Shown here piece by piece: positions 36,223 to 47,039 of a DNA stretch of 64,000 nt. A program made the position numbers and the translations under genes. The DNA lies in assembly GCA_037043015.1 (NCBI GenBank), contig CM073327.1, forward strand, positions 2,834,727-2,898,726, given 5' to 3'. The notes under the pieces are model-generated. The model was given only the letters and a program-made list of their open reading frames with translations, was not told the origin of the DNA and searched no databases. Position 1 is the first letter of the stretch. Every line of letters starts with the position of its first letter. Source of the DNA: Bryum argenteum (taxonomy: Eukaryota; Streptophyta; Bryopsida; Bryales; Bryaceae).

Positions 36223-37097
36223 TTATCTATTGTTTGTGGATAGAAATGTTGTTTGAATACTGTCATTCGGTTCATCATGACAGCCGATCGCTCCTTCCGC
36301 CACTGTATTTCCTTCTAGAGACAGCTCTACACTCGTCTTGGAACAAGTAATGTACGGAGGAGGATTTTCCCCTCTACTGAGTGTTATTTGAGTTGCGGGA
36401 TTGGTATCCACAATAACTTCGACTACTGTTTGGTGTCCATCGTGGACACGGTTTCTTTTGAGCATCACCTCTCAAAGTCCCTTGTAAAACATCAATATAC
36501 TTAGCATTTCTTGTCCTCATCTCCTCCTTATGTAGTCTGGCTTCAAGTTTGATGTAGATTGGTGCTTTCCTCTCGTGCACAATCACATGTTTAATCATAT
36601 CATATTTGCTAGGTAAGTTTTTTAGAGTATAGTATACTATGCTTTTTTTTTGGAGTATTCATACGGTCCTACCTCAACCTCCTCCATCCAGTATGCGACC
36701 TCTTTCATATTTGCTAAGTAAACATCCATGAAGCTTGTTTTCAAAATGCTAAAGAATATGTGAGACTCATATGCCCCACAGTGTTGTATAACTGACATCT
36801 AGGCATCAAGGAAGTCCAACACTCACATATATCTTTGTATCTATTTAGTATCTTAAGTCCTACATTACTTTTCACACTCCCATTGATAGCTGTTAAAGCA
36901 GCTCGCCTATATCTTCTCTCTTCATCACTCAATGGTTTTATAGGAGCAACAACATTACAACACTCAAACAAGTTGTCTCTCATTTTCATTCCAAATGTCC
37001 AAGAACCATACTTCTCAACTCCGGTGAGATGATAGATCTTAGGGATAGTAGTCTGATGAATAACATGATTTACACCCAGGGAAGGAGGTGTAGCCAT
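36223..37097 (-). pseudogene. Ty1-copia gag relic
   Basis: The first frame (from 37097) reads LTGVEKYGSWTFGMKMRDNL and continues with an AALTAINGSV segment, the pattern of copia-type Gag N-termini. It ends early at 36741. Later gag-like pieces appear in other frames, including FMDVYLANMKEVAYWMEEVE (about 36670-36740) and ARLHKEEMRTRN (from the frame at 36598). No zinc knuckle, protease, integrase or reverse transcriptase is present. So this is a truncated, frameshifted relic. Confidence 0.7.
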
Positions 37098-37243
37098 GTG
37101 CTCATATTTGCACTTATAGCACCTTAGTTGGCTACATTCGCATCTCTCCTCTGATAGGACTCTCCCTGATTAGACATAGTGACAAAACAAAAGCCTATTG
37201 CTCGTCAAAGAGAAACACTCACAAAGCTAATGAGCGTCGAGGG

Positions 37244-37255
37244 GCTCTGCTACCA
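37244..37255 (-). promoter_or_regulatory. Copia primer binding site (tRNA-iMet type)
   Basis: On the minus strand the sequence is TGGTAGCAGAGC, one base from the usual plant copia site TGGTATCAGAGC. It lies between the gag relic and the LTR piece, as expected. Confidence 0.65.
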
Positions 37256-37258
37256 TCT

Positions 37259-37400
37259 TGAGAACTTGTAGTAATTAAGAAAAGAAATACCTTCTTCATA
37301 AAACAAAAACAAAGGGAAGTACACGAATATATAGTCACCACCGGACGCGACGAATGCGAGTCTCTCTAATGACTGTTACGAGGATGAGAGTAACTATTAA
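37259..37400 (-). mobile_element. Copia LTR fragment (inner end of 5' LTR)
   Basis: The LTR would end in ...CTCA on the minus strand (TGAG at 37259 on +), three bases from the primer site. It resembles 25226-25350. The outer end is not found. Confidence 0.5.
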
Positions 37401-37828
37401 AGTGACTTTCTACAATATTGCTATGGCATGAGACTTGGGGGTCTTATCAAACCTGATGGAGCTGATGGGTGATCTCCCTCGTGACACTGTGATGGGTTAT
37501 TCCCATGGGCATTACATAGTCTATTATAATAGGACCTGAATGCTCAAGTGCTTGACGAAGGGCATTCAGGACTCGGACTTCCCCCCAACGAGTGGCATTC
37601 AGTGATTGTTGACTTCAGAGGAGCTGAGCACACTGCATTTCGTACTCTGATCTGTCGCCATGTACTGTCTACTCCCAAGCTGTCATCATGTCTGATTGTT
37701 CTCCTACACCTGCCTTTTTGGTGAATACCACAATCGTGAAGAGTGGTTTACTGCGATCACTTAAATCTCCCAGTTGTGGAACTTTGCTTGTTCAAGAGCG
37801 GATAAGGTGGAGTGATCGCTAGCTTGAG

Positions 37829-38642
37829 ATGTACGAGCCAGGATCAGAGATGGTTCCGCCAGCCCACAATGAGAACATGGCAGTGATGAGAAAACGGTGT
37901 TGCTACTACAAGCATGGGCGTCGCAGCCAGAGAAAGGTGGCTCTCACCTTCGACGACGGACCCAACCCACCGCGCACTGAGCAGATTCTGGCCATCCTGC
38001 GGGAGGCAGGGGTGCATGCCACCTTCTTCGTCTTAGGCAAGTGGGCGGAGCGCTTCCCTGACACCCTCCGCAGGATTGTGGCCGAGGGTCACCTGGTGGG
38101 CAACCATGGCTACGCAGGTCCGGTCTCACCTCTGCTGTGATAATGATGCATAATTGCTCGTTTCGGGCTGTGATAGTGATGCATAAATGGAGCTGTGCGG
38201 CTGCAGGGGAGCGGCAACTGGGCGATGCGGACGAAGCGGAGGCGGTGATCGGGCACATCACGGGCCAGCCGTGCCACTACCTGCGGGCGCATTGTTTCAA
38301 CTATGCCGCCTTCTTCAACGCCGAGGTGACGCGCCTGTCCACCAGCTATGTCATCGACGCTGACGTTGACGGGAGGATTGGAAATTCGAGTACAATGGGT
38401 GGCCCATTACCACGGCCGACGGGATTGTCCGCAACGTCCTAGAATCGCCCAACCTGGGCCCGGGCTCGATCATCGTGCTCCACGATGGCAGCGAGTCGTC
38501 GGAAGCTCGAAGGCGCTTGCTGCGTCCCTTGCCCACCATCGCTGCCCTGCCGCGCATCATTGCCGGCCTGCGTGAACGTGACCTGGAGCCCGTGCGAGTC
38601 GATGAGATGCATCTCGACGATGTTGTGGAGTGGACGGGGTAG
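37829..38642 (+). pseudogene. NodB-type polysaccharide deacetylase, frameshifted, bacterial-like
   Basis: Exon 1 (37829-38117) and exon 2 (38207-38642) are joined by an 89-bp GT-AG intron containing in-frame stops. Exon 1 has the NodB first motif (VALTFDDGP) and ATFFVLGKW; exon 2 has YLRAHCFNY, DADVD, then, in a register shifted near 38371, EDWKFEYNGWPITTADGIV and GSIIVLHDG. Family enzymes remove acetyl groups from chitin-like or peptidoglycan sugars using an Asp and two His as metal ligands. Here the first His is in VGNHGYA, but the usual second His is replaced by Gly at the splice junction. Without the shift the frame stops at 38442. The exons are far GC-richer than the flanks and look bacterial, suggesting old horizontal transfer plus an acquired intron. 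A base-call error could explain the frameshift alone; activity is doubtful either way. No signal peptide is evident. Confidence 0.75.
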
Positions 38643-38861
38643 GGAGTGTACCTAGCAGTCCTCCAATCGGCATTCCTCTTGCGACGGATTTTCCGGAAAA
38701 CTCGGAGAGAAACACGCACGTCTTGTTGCAGCGACGTAAGTGCCAACAATATTGTGATTAAGCAACCTACGAGAATCTTACTACTTTTCAGAACAAGACG
38801 ATGAGTTTCAGTTGGAGGGTGTTCCCGCTGACTGGAGCTGGAAGTCCTCGCTGTAATTCTT

Positions 38862-41800
38862 CTATCGTATTCTACCTGAGCTCCTTGACTGAGCCGGCTG
38901 ATATTCCTCGAACCACATCGAGGTGCTGCAATTGAACGGACTACCAATGTGCAGGAGTTGGGAAGACCTGCAAATGCAACCGAACACGGGTGAATATTGC
39001 CCTTTATTATGTCTACGTACAGAATACATGATGAATGCCCAGCTATTATTAGCATAACTGTTCGATGTAAGTTGTAGTTCATGGTGGTCAACATCTCTAA
39101 AACTTGCAAGAAGGTCATAAGCCAGTGAGGAGCAGATTCTCTTCTTCAGTTCAGTGATAGGAATACGACGGACCTTGTTCTCTGTGTGAGAGAGGCGCTC
39201 TTCAAACAAGGAAACTGTCCGAGTTAGGACTTCGAGCTGGCCGACGATGTGCTGCACAGTATGTGAATACAAGTGAGGATAGAGTACAGTATTCAAGTAT
39301 GTTGCTGACACTAGTTGCAATGAAGTGTACCTCTAAGGTTTTTCCAAAATTTTCGAGAATCGCCTTCGACTCATCCGGACTTTTGCTGTGAGCGATTGCT
39401 TTGGTGGGAGAATGAGCAAGAGATTCTGGCTGAGAGAAATTTTCGTTCTCCTTCCTGGCTTCAAAAAAGGCCTGGCAGGCTTGCTTGGGAGACCGCTGGG
39501 GAGACTGTCCTCGACGCTGTCTGGGTGGACTCCTTTGCCGAGGTGGGCTTTCATCCTTCGTCCCCTGCATTGCGGCCTGTGCCGATTGTGGCTTTACCTT
39601 CGGATCACAGATGATGTTAGTGCGTGAATCGCCACCCAGAATTTTGTCTGCCAAGTCTTTGGAGGTCTTGCAGGCACATTGGCAGGCCATGCAATTCGCC
39701 ATATGAGGACCCTCCTCGTGGATTGGACCCACCGAACCTTCTGAATCAATACACATGCATTCCAACGTCAGGCACACACTCGAGACTCGAATAATTCACC
39801 TCAGTAATCGGATACTGAATCATCACACAAGCCTGTCTTGGTTATAAAACTAAAGTCCTCATTTGGAATCGTCGAATGTTGTGGATAGAATATTAAAGAA
39901 AAGAGAGAATTTGATATGGTAGCCCACCTTGTGGCAGGCATATTGAGTCGTCAAAGTTTGTTCGCCAAAGCATCACCTGATACCACGGTCAATACATATT
40001 AAGATTTCTTGACCAATGATGCAGTATGTGAAGCTTCTTTTGGCTTGTTAAAATTAATGCATCCATAATCCTAGCTACTTGCGATATTCAACTTACAGCT
40101 GTTTCACAAAACTGTAGATTTCAAGTTCATAGCAACACTCACATGTTCATCTGCACTTCCAGATGCAAAATACTCGCCCGTCGGCGAAAATTCTGCACAC
40201 AAAGTAGGGCCTTCGTGCCCTTGTAAGCTGTATAACACTTGTCCCTCACGTAAATCCCAAACCTGAGCAGGTAGCAGGAGTAATGTTCTCGATCAGGTAG
40301 ACTGCATATTCGAAATTAGAAGCAACATCTAAGTATCCTCTTCGATCTTTCTTGTCCAGCAGTAATCAAGTTTGTCAAAGTAATGGCACTTACACGAATT
40401 GTTGAATCTTCGCAAGTAGTCAGGAGAAAGTTGCCGGAAGGATGAAAGCAGACAGAATTTACAACCCCAGCGTTTGCAGCATAATGCTGAACCAGCATCT
40501 TGCTCCGGATGTCCCATATCTGACACGAGTAACGTTTTCAGTACATCGTTAATGTGCCATTGAATGCCTCTCAGAGCACATCAAGCAGGAGCCAAATAAA
40601 TTGGAAGGCGGGGAAGTCTACCTTTCAGTAATTGCAACTCCACGTAAGAACAATGGATTACACATCAACGTGCCAGCAGACTACGAAGTGATTTGTGACT
40701 AGTAGAAAAGAGACCAAGTTCTAAGAAGATTTACAGCCTCGCAAGCACAAGAACCTTGGTGAAGTCTGTGTACGCACAACACGTTCAAAACCCACCCACA
40801 TCATCAAAATGAATTGAAGAAAGAGATGCTAAGAGCTTTGAATACCTGAACATAATTGTCGGACCCACCCGTTCCAATGAGGGAACCGTTGGGATGAAAA
40901 CGAACAGAATTGATCATCCTGCAAGCCGCGTGATTGATTAGAAAAGACAGCCACGTGATAACCTCAAATGTTAACTGATCGACCAACCGGTAGAATGAAC
41001 CACTAAAATTCTACGAAAACTTCTGTGCTTGGTTGAACTTAATACACAGCTGACAAAATTATAGCGGAATTGGACTTACCCCACGCCATCACTGAAACAT
41101 TGCAAACACTCATGCCGCTCTAAATCCCATAGTCGAACGGTCCTGTCATCACTACCAGAGACAATCGTCCTGCAGGCCAACTAACCGAATTAGACCTCTA
41201 GCTTCCAGACACAATATTGTTCAGAGTAAGCATATATCTGCAAGAAAAAGAGAAGAATATCTTTTAGAGCATAAGCAAAGGAAAGGCTGACCCGCCATCA
41301 GGATGAAACTCTGCGGACCGCACCCAATTTATGTGGCCAGCTAACGTTGCCAGGAACTTTTGTCCCTGTACTAACCACACCTGCCCGAAATGCAGTAGAG
41401 AGACTGACTTCATTACTGAACTTGACGAAGAACATAAGTTTGTACCAGCTAGTAGTTGATTTTGATTCACAACAAGTGGAGACGCCGTTCAGAAAGAGCA
41501 ACAACATGCACAAAGTAGATGAAAAGCACCTTGATAGTCTTGTCATCTGATCCAGTAAGCAGACATTGGCCATCATAGCTGAACGCGACTGTGCGAACAG
41601 CCCCTCCATGAGCCTTGATTACACTTGATTTGGCTTCACTGAAGTAAGAATTCATTGGCCAATTCCCCTTCCGTCAAACATCAATTCACATTGTTCTAGT
41701 AGAGTTAGTGCACTCAAACTAGATGATAATGTAATTGTTAAACACTTTCATGCGGTTCAATGTAGCATAATCTCAATGAGCCTTTACAATCTAAATGTGA

Positions 41801-43302
41801 TAGGCAACGATTTGAGATGTAAGATTGGGTACGTTGTAAGCGACTAGAACGATTCTCTACTTGACACATTCAACGCAGTCGTGGTTTCCCTTGATATGCT
41901 TAGTTTACAGTAAGGTGGACCGCAACTGCAGCATCGTCATTGAGATCACACGAGGTAACTCAGATCTAAAGCCTGATTGTGGAGAATAGTTCATTATGAG
42001 CCGCACAAATATCACAAGCTAGCAAGCATGCCCTATTTTCCACAACCGGACTCCCAAGTTTGATTACCTTGAAACAGTAAGTCTTAGTCTTCTTATAACA
42101 ATCTCCGTATGTGAATAGTTTGATTTCAAGAAAGAAAGATGTGGACAAATTGAGTAAGTAGAGGTAAATGCACACACACAGTAGGGAGCCAGAGGCGCAC
42201 GGTCTTGTCTTTGGATCCTGATGCCACCACGTTGTCCAACGGCGAAACGGCCACCGAGTAGACTGGACCCTGACAACCACCGAGGCTACATACCAATTTT
42301 GTGAGAACATATTCTTCATTCAATGTTGCATATTCAACGATGAAATGAATTGAACCACGCCAACGCCGCTCCAGAACACTAAAAATTGATAAGTCATGAA
42401 TACCACAATCCTCAGTAACAGACGATCCTTACAGAAGAGCACACAACAATACTACATTACAGTCCAATCGACATCTTCGAACACTGAAGGTCGAGATCCG
42501 GAAGTGCCTCAAAACTACCACTGATTGAAACAATAGAGAAGTTCACACTAAAGCCAGATGTTATAACAGTACATAGACCATCGCCATGAACCCCGAACCC
42601 TATCCAGCGCCAGACCTAAATGATTGTTTGCACCAGCTTCCTTTGCTTAATCACAGCTACCCTCACCGGTAGTACTGAAGGCTAAACATGGATCACAGCG
42701 GTCCTTCAAATTGTTGAGCGAGCTACACGATACAAAAGCTGCAGAAGTAGTAAGCATTAAGAACCAACGTAATAGCCAATTCATCAACTAAGGAGGACAA
42801 TCAGCCTTCAAAATGAGACCCTGCAATGACCACTCAGGAACTGATCGAGACTTATTTGTGAATTGTAGAGTTATCAGAAGAGTCAAAACGCAATGTACGT
42901 ACGAAAATCACGCTCACCGCAATATTTCAGCACTGTTATCTGATTGTCTTAGGCTGCCATTGCCTCAACGACTGCTATAAGTGCACATATTGAGATTGAT
43001 TACCATAAATAAAATTTTCAAGCTGCTGCTAATTTCGACGTTGATTTCGACACAGAAGGACGAGATGTTTTCGACAGAACATGTCCCAAGTGTGGAAGAA
43101 TGATGACCTGATGTCCGAGGAAGCGGTAAGGTCGTACAACGGGATGTCGAAGGTTGGGCCGACAATGTAAGCTCCACAGCAAGACAACGGCATCAGCACC
43201 TCCGGAAACCACATGCTTCATGTGCGGTCGGAAATGGAGCGCGTTGACGCCGCCTCGGTGACTTCCATAACTGGCCAGAATGACCGGGTCTTGGTCGCCC
43301 AT
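38862..43302 (-). CDS. POC1: POC1 centriolar WD40 protein (~580 aa)
   Basis: Eleven coding exons in transcript order: 43302-43108, 42269-42178, 41638-41530, 41380-41292, 41169-41080, 40918-40846, 40519-40394, 40262-40143, 39976-39928, 39740-39331, 39251-38862; all GT-AG, 1743 nt. POC1 stabilises centriole and basal-body triplet microtubules. Residues 1-314 form about seven WD40 repeats, with blades such as VASGSKDKTVRLW, LTGSDDKTIKVW, VSGSDDRTVRLWDLERHECL, FHPSGNFLLTTCEDSTIR and ASGSADEHVMLW. A basic SPPRQR-rich linker follows (exon 10). Then comes the diagnostic C-terminal motif HIVGQLEVLTRTVSLFEERL (about 452-471). The last ~90 residues after TENKV look unlike the family, so the true 3' end may use another splice site. 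Donor 2 lies in a GTGTGTG run; I chose the register that keeps the frame. The start shares an upstream region with the glyoxalase gene. Confidence 0.9.
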
Positions 43303-44084
43303 GGCTCGCCTCTGGGAAGCAACTTACAACAACAACGGAAGACGCAATGAGCCCGACCAAGGCCAGCTCCACCGCATTGCGACTCATACACGTGTTTCCA
43401 TTCGAAATACCGGTAACTAACTCCAGCACATATGTAGAGGTCGCCTCTCATATCTAGGAATGCGCTCTGTTTCTGCGACTTGAAAATTTAGCAAACTTGT
43501 GCGCGTCTTAAAGACCTCCTGCGCGGAATCCGTCAATTACGCATCGGACTGCATCTGCGCCTTCACATAGTCAGCAAATAGGCCTCTGATGCATTTGTGA
43601 CGCTTTTCCTGCAGCCATTCTTATGCAACTAAATTTGGATGTCTCTATGCAGATTTTGCAGTGTGAGCAATCGAGTATGAAGCTTTGCTACAGGAATATC
43701 GAATTGTCTCGTCCATCCGGGGAATTTCGGCGACAATTCTCTTATGTTCCTCGATCTTTTTAAGAAAACGGCATTGTTATTTCATTGCGAGATCGGTCCA
43801 TCATGCTGATTTGAGGGCTGCATTATAAATGTCGTCTTCCTCGGAGCCAATTCGACATTAGCTATCTTCTAGGGTTTACAATTGTGTTCAAGATCCTTGA
43901 GATCTTTGTGTGTCAAGGTATGTGGCAAGTGTGTTGCCTTAGAACATTGTATCAAGTTTACGAGATGTTTCGAAGTGATGTTTGATAATAGATTTGTATG
44001 TATAGCTTGAAATCAGTCTTTTTAAGCACTAAATCTCTAGAGCAAAGTCTTGTGTTTTCATAGTAAAGAATCGAGTTGTTCAAA
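43303..44084. promoter_or_regulatory. Shared divergent promoter region, POC1 and glyoxalase I
   Basis: The two start codons are 782 bp apart and point away from each other, so this stretch must hold both leaders and promoters. I see no convincing single TATA box or operator. Only short frames are present. Confidence 0.55.
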
Positions 44085-46429
44085 ATGGAAAATGGAGTTC
44101 CTCTACCTCCTTCTCCTCGAGCAAAAGACATGTATGGCTCACCGGAAGGTATGACATACAGTCCTAGAATGGCCTCGCCACGGGCCAAAGTCTCACCACG
44201 GACCAAGATGCTCAAACAGTGGCCAAGAGTTGATGATAGACGCATGCTTCATGTCAAATATCGCATCGGCAATGTTGAGGAGTCAATTGAGTGAGTCCCT
44301 CATTACCTATCTTCAATATTTCTAACTTAGTCTATAATCACATTGCAAATATCTCAGATGTGGATTGTACAAGTGTAAAGGCTTACTTCGATTCTAAAAT
44401 CAAGAAAAATAAATAGCATTATAGACAAATCCATCCTACATAGAATACCATTCTAAGATCTTATTTAGATTCATGACTGGTTTTGGTAAGCATTTAAAAA
44501 ACTAAGGCACAATAATCACATATGCTTGAGCAATCGTAAGGTCACCTATGGAATATGCTTGGAGTTATTAAAAAGAATGTCATATTTGACAATGTGCAGA
44601 TACTATAGAGAATGTTTGGAAATGCACATTCTTAGAAAGATAGATTTTCCAGAGGACAAGTACATGACTGTATTCATGGGCTATGGAACAGAGGATAACC
44701 ATTTAGTTGTGGAGTTAACTTGTTGTAAGAAACCACATCTCTTACAACCACACATTGTAGGGTAATTCCATTCGCTTGTATTGTTCAACAATATCATGTG
44801 AGTAAATTTGAAAATACTTTTGTTTCTTATATGGTACAGACTATAATGTTAAAAAGTATGAAATTGGAAATGGCCTCAATCACTTCGGGATTACTGTACC
44901 AAATGTAAGTATTCAAAACACCTAAGAGTAACTTGTTATATATATATCCATAAATTCTCCAAAAAAATAGTATATTATATTATATTGATATTGAACCAAA
45001 CAAATTGGCTTGCTCAAGTATTTATTCTAAATTCTTCCTCTATCAACTCTCTTCCTCTTTGTAACTTTCAATAAGATGTTCAAACCACCTCGTAAGAACA
45101 TCAGGATGTGAGCACAAACATGTCACTTTCTTTTTAAAGTACTACAAATAGTGGTCCTTAGGAAACTAATTTTTCATTGTCATAGCAATATATCACTAAA
45201 CCATGCTAGGTTCAAAAAGCATTGGATGTGATCAGAGCAAAAGGATTTCCAGCTCCAACGAAGACCTCAGTAGATATGAATAAGAACATCTATGCGGAAA
45301 TCAAGGATCCAGATGGCTACACATTCAAGCTCATTCAAAGGACCGGGATGCGGGAACGCTTTTGGCAAATCAGTTATAATGTTGCTGATATTGACGCTGC
45401 TGTGTTGTTCTATCAAGATGTAAAATACCACTCCTTCGGTTATCATTTCTTCACACATGTTTTTTAAATTGGTGTATGATAATAGTTGCATAACTAATTT
45501 GATTGTGAGGTTTTCAACTTGATAGTTTTTCAGAGCTGACATTTTAATAGTTTTTGGTGGAAGAATGGCCTAGGCTTTTGGAATGCATCTGCTTTCAAGA
45601 AATGACTATCCACTACAACAGGTACTACTTTAATCTTTTAAGATAGTGGATACTGATTTAGATTAAGAAAAAATGCATGTTTTCACAAGGATTCTGAGGT
45701 CAGTGAAACTATGACATGAAAGAGGGCTGAATGACGCACCTTGAGTCTTACTTGACAACATCCTCATTTCTTGTGTTTGTTCTTCCAGAAAACTTTTGCA
45801 TACGTAGCCTACAACTTGGATGATAGCATAACAACGGTCATCGAGTTGGAGTATCAGTACGGTGTTACTCAGTATTCAAAGGGAACAGGCTACGAACAGG
45901 TGCAATCACTTTGACATTAACCCATTACCGGAAGGTCGTGACAGGGCCAAGAAATTTTCAGTCGTTGAACATTTCAGGACCGGCGGGAAAGTATTAAGTT
46001 CAATATCAATCAAAGTTCCAGGAATTTTGTATATTGCAACTGCAAATTCACTCGAATCTGGCCTTGTGCAGTTATCTATAGGGACGGACGATGTGTACAA
46101 GACAGCCAATGCTGTTGAGCTCCAGAAAGGCCGAACAGTTCGTCCTCCTGGCCCCCTACCAGGCATCCCAACCAAAACCTATGTCTGTCTTGATCCAGAC
46201 GACTGGAAAGTTGTGAGCTTCTCTCTCATTACTGGATCAGTACTTTGGTAGGTAGGGAGTATTTATATTATTGTCCTTGTTTGTTTGACAGGTCTTTATT
46301 GACAACTGGGACTTCGCAAGAGAGCAAGAGCCTGCTTCCTTCGTCCCCAGAGTGACAGTCACACAGACACTGCCGAGAGGCACTGCAAATAGATGTGCTG
46401 GACATGACCCTATGTTCGAGGATCGTTAA
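44085..46429 (+). CDS. Two-domain glyoxalase I (lactoylglutathione lyase) family, divergent (347 aa)
   Basis: Eight coding exons: 44085-44290, 44600-44724, 44840-44904, 45210-45419, 45574-45621, 45789-45899, 46072-46212, 46292-46429 (1044 nt, GT-AG). The family converts the methylglyoxal-glutathione hemithioacetal to S-lactoylglutathione. Two tandem glyoxalase folds are seen: the first from RRMLHVKYRIG (about 52), the second from WQISYNVADIDAAVLFY. Strong marks are GYGTEDNHLVVELT, KDPDGYTFKLI, SIGTDDVYKTANAV and PGPLPGIPTKTYVCLDPDDWK. Of the usual first-domain metal ligands, His56, Glu107 and His125 are present, but the fourth (Glu in FELLE of relatives) is Lys172 (TFKLI). The second domain also departs from the family's GYGPED loop. 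Residues 1-45 are a SPRAK-rich tail. It may be an inactive or re-purposed paralogue. Confidence 0.85.
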
Positions 46430-47039
46430 GGACATACTGCATACCAATAGAGAGCCTAAAAAACAGAAAACGAAGAACTCACAACATATGGGCGCTCCAA
46501 CAGAAGCACAGACACAACAAAATCTATTCGGTTCTGGTAATTGGAACAGAAGATTTATGCTGGACGAACATAACAGGATCGCCGATAGGGACTTAATTGA
46601 AGAAATTTTAAAAATGTACTTCGAGAGGTTTTCTGTTCACCTTAATAATATCTTAGTTTGAGAATCACCAACAGTTTTGCGCAACCTCCGCCTCACGTTT
46701 CCTGATGGGCAAATTCCATTCATTAATGACGATGAATTCCAAGCAGTTAATAGAAATTCACACCCTGAGGGTCATGGGGGATTACATGCATGCACTGTAG
46801 AAATAGAGACATGGCTTGTACCATTTGAGAAGGTTTATATTAAATTCCGTCACTGCTTTTGGAGCTCTGACTTCATGTACATAGGATCGATCTGTACAGT
46901 TTCTTCTACTGTTTCTTCTAGCTGTAGTAACGTATGGCTGGAGACCATTGATGGTGGATGATCATACCCTGAAGGTCACTTCGACGGAATATTCTACTTC
47001 TGCTACGATTGTCTATCACTACTGAAAGTGTGTGATAGA
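46430..47039. other. Convergent 3' intergenic region
   Basis: This lies between the ends of the glyoxalase and ERF genes and probably holds both 3' untranslated regions. Two short + frames (46430-46661 and 46677-46961) have no family resemblance. Confidence 0.5.

Noticed and set aside
38360..38380. Short intron or programmed frameshift repairing the deacetylase
   Set aside because: The only GT...AG spans that would fix the frame are 11-26 bp, too short for a plant intron, and no slippery site with a structure is evident. Decay or a base error is simpler.
44526..44599. Upstream extension of glyoxalase exon 2
   Set aside because: The frame is open before 44600, but the AG at 44598-44599 gives the correct phase from exon 1 and the family's domain length.
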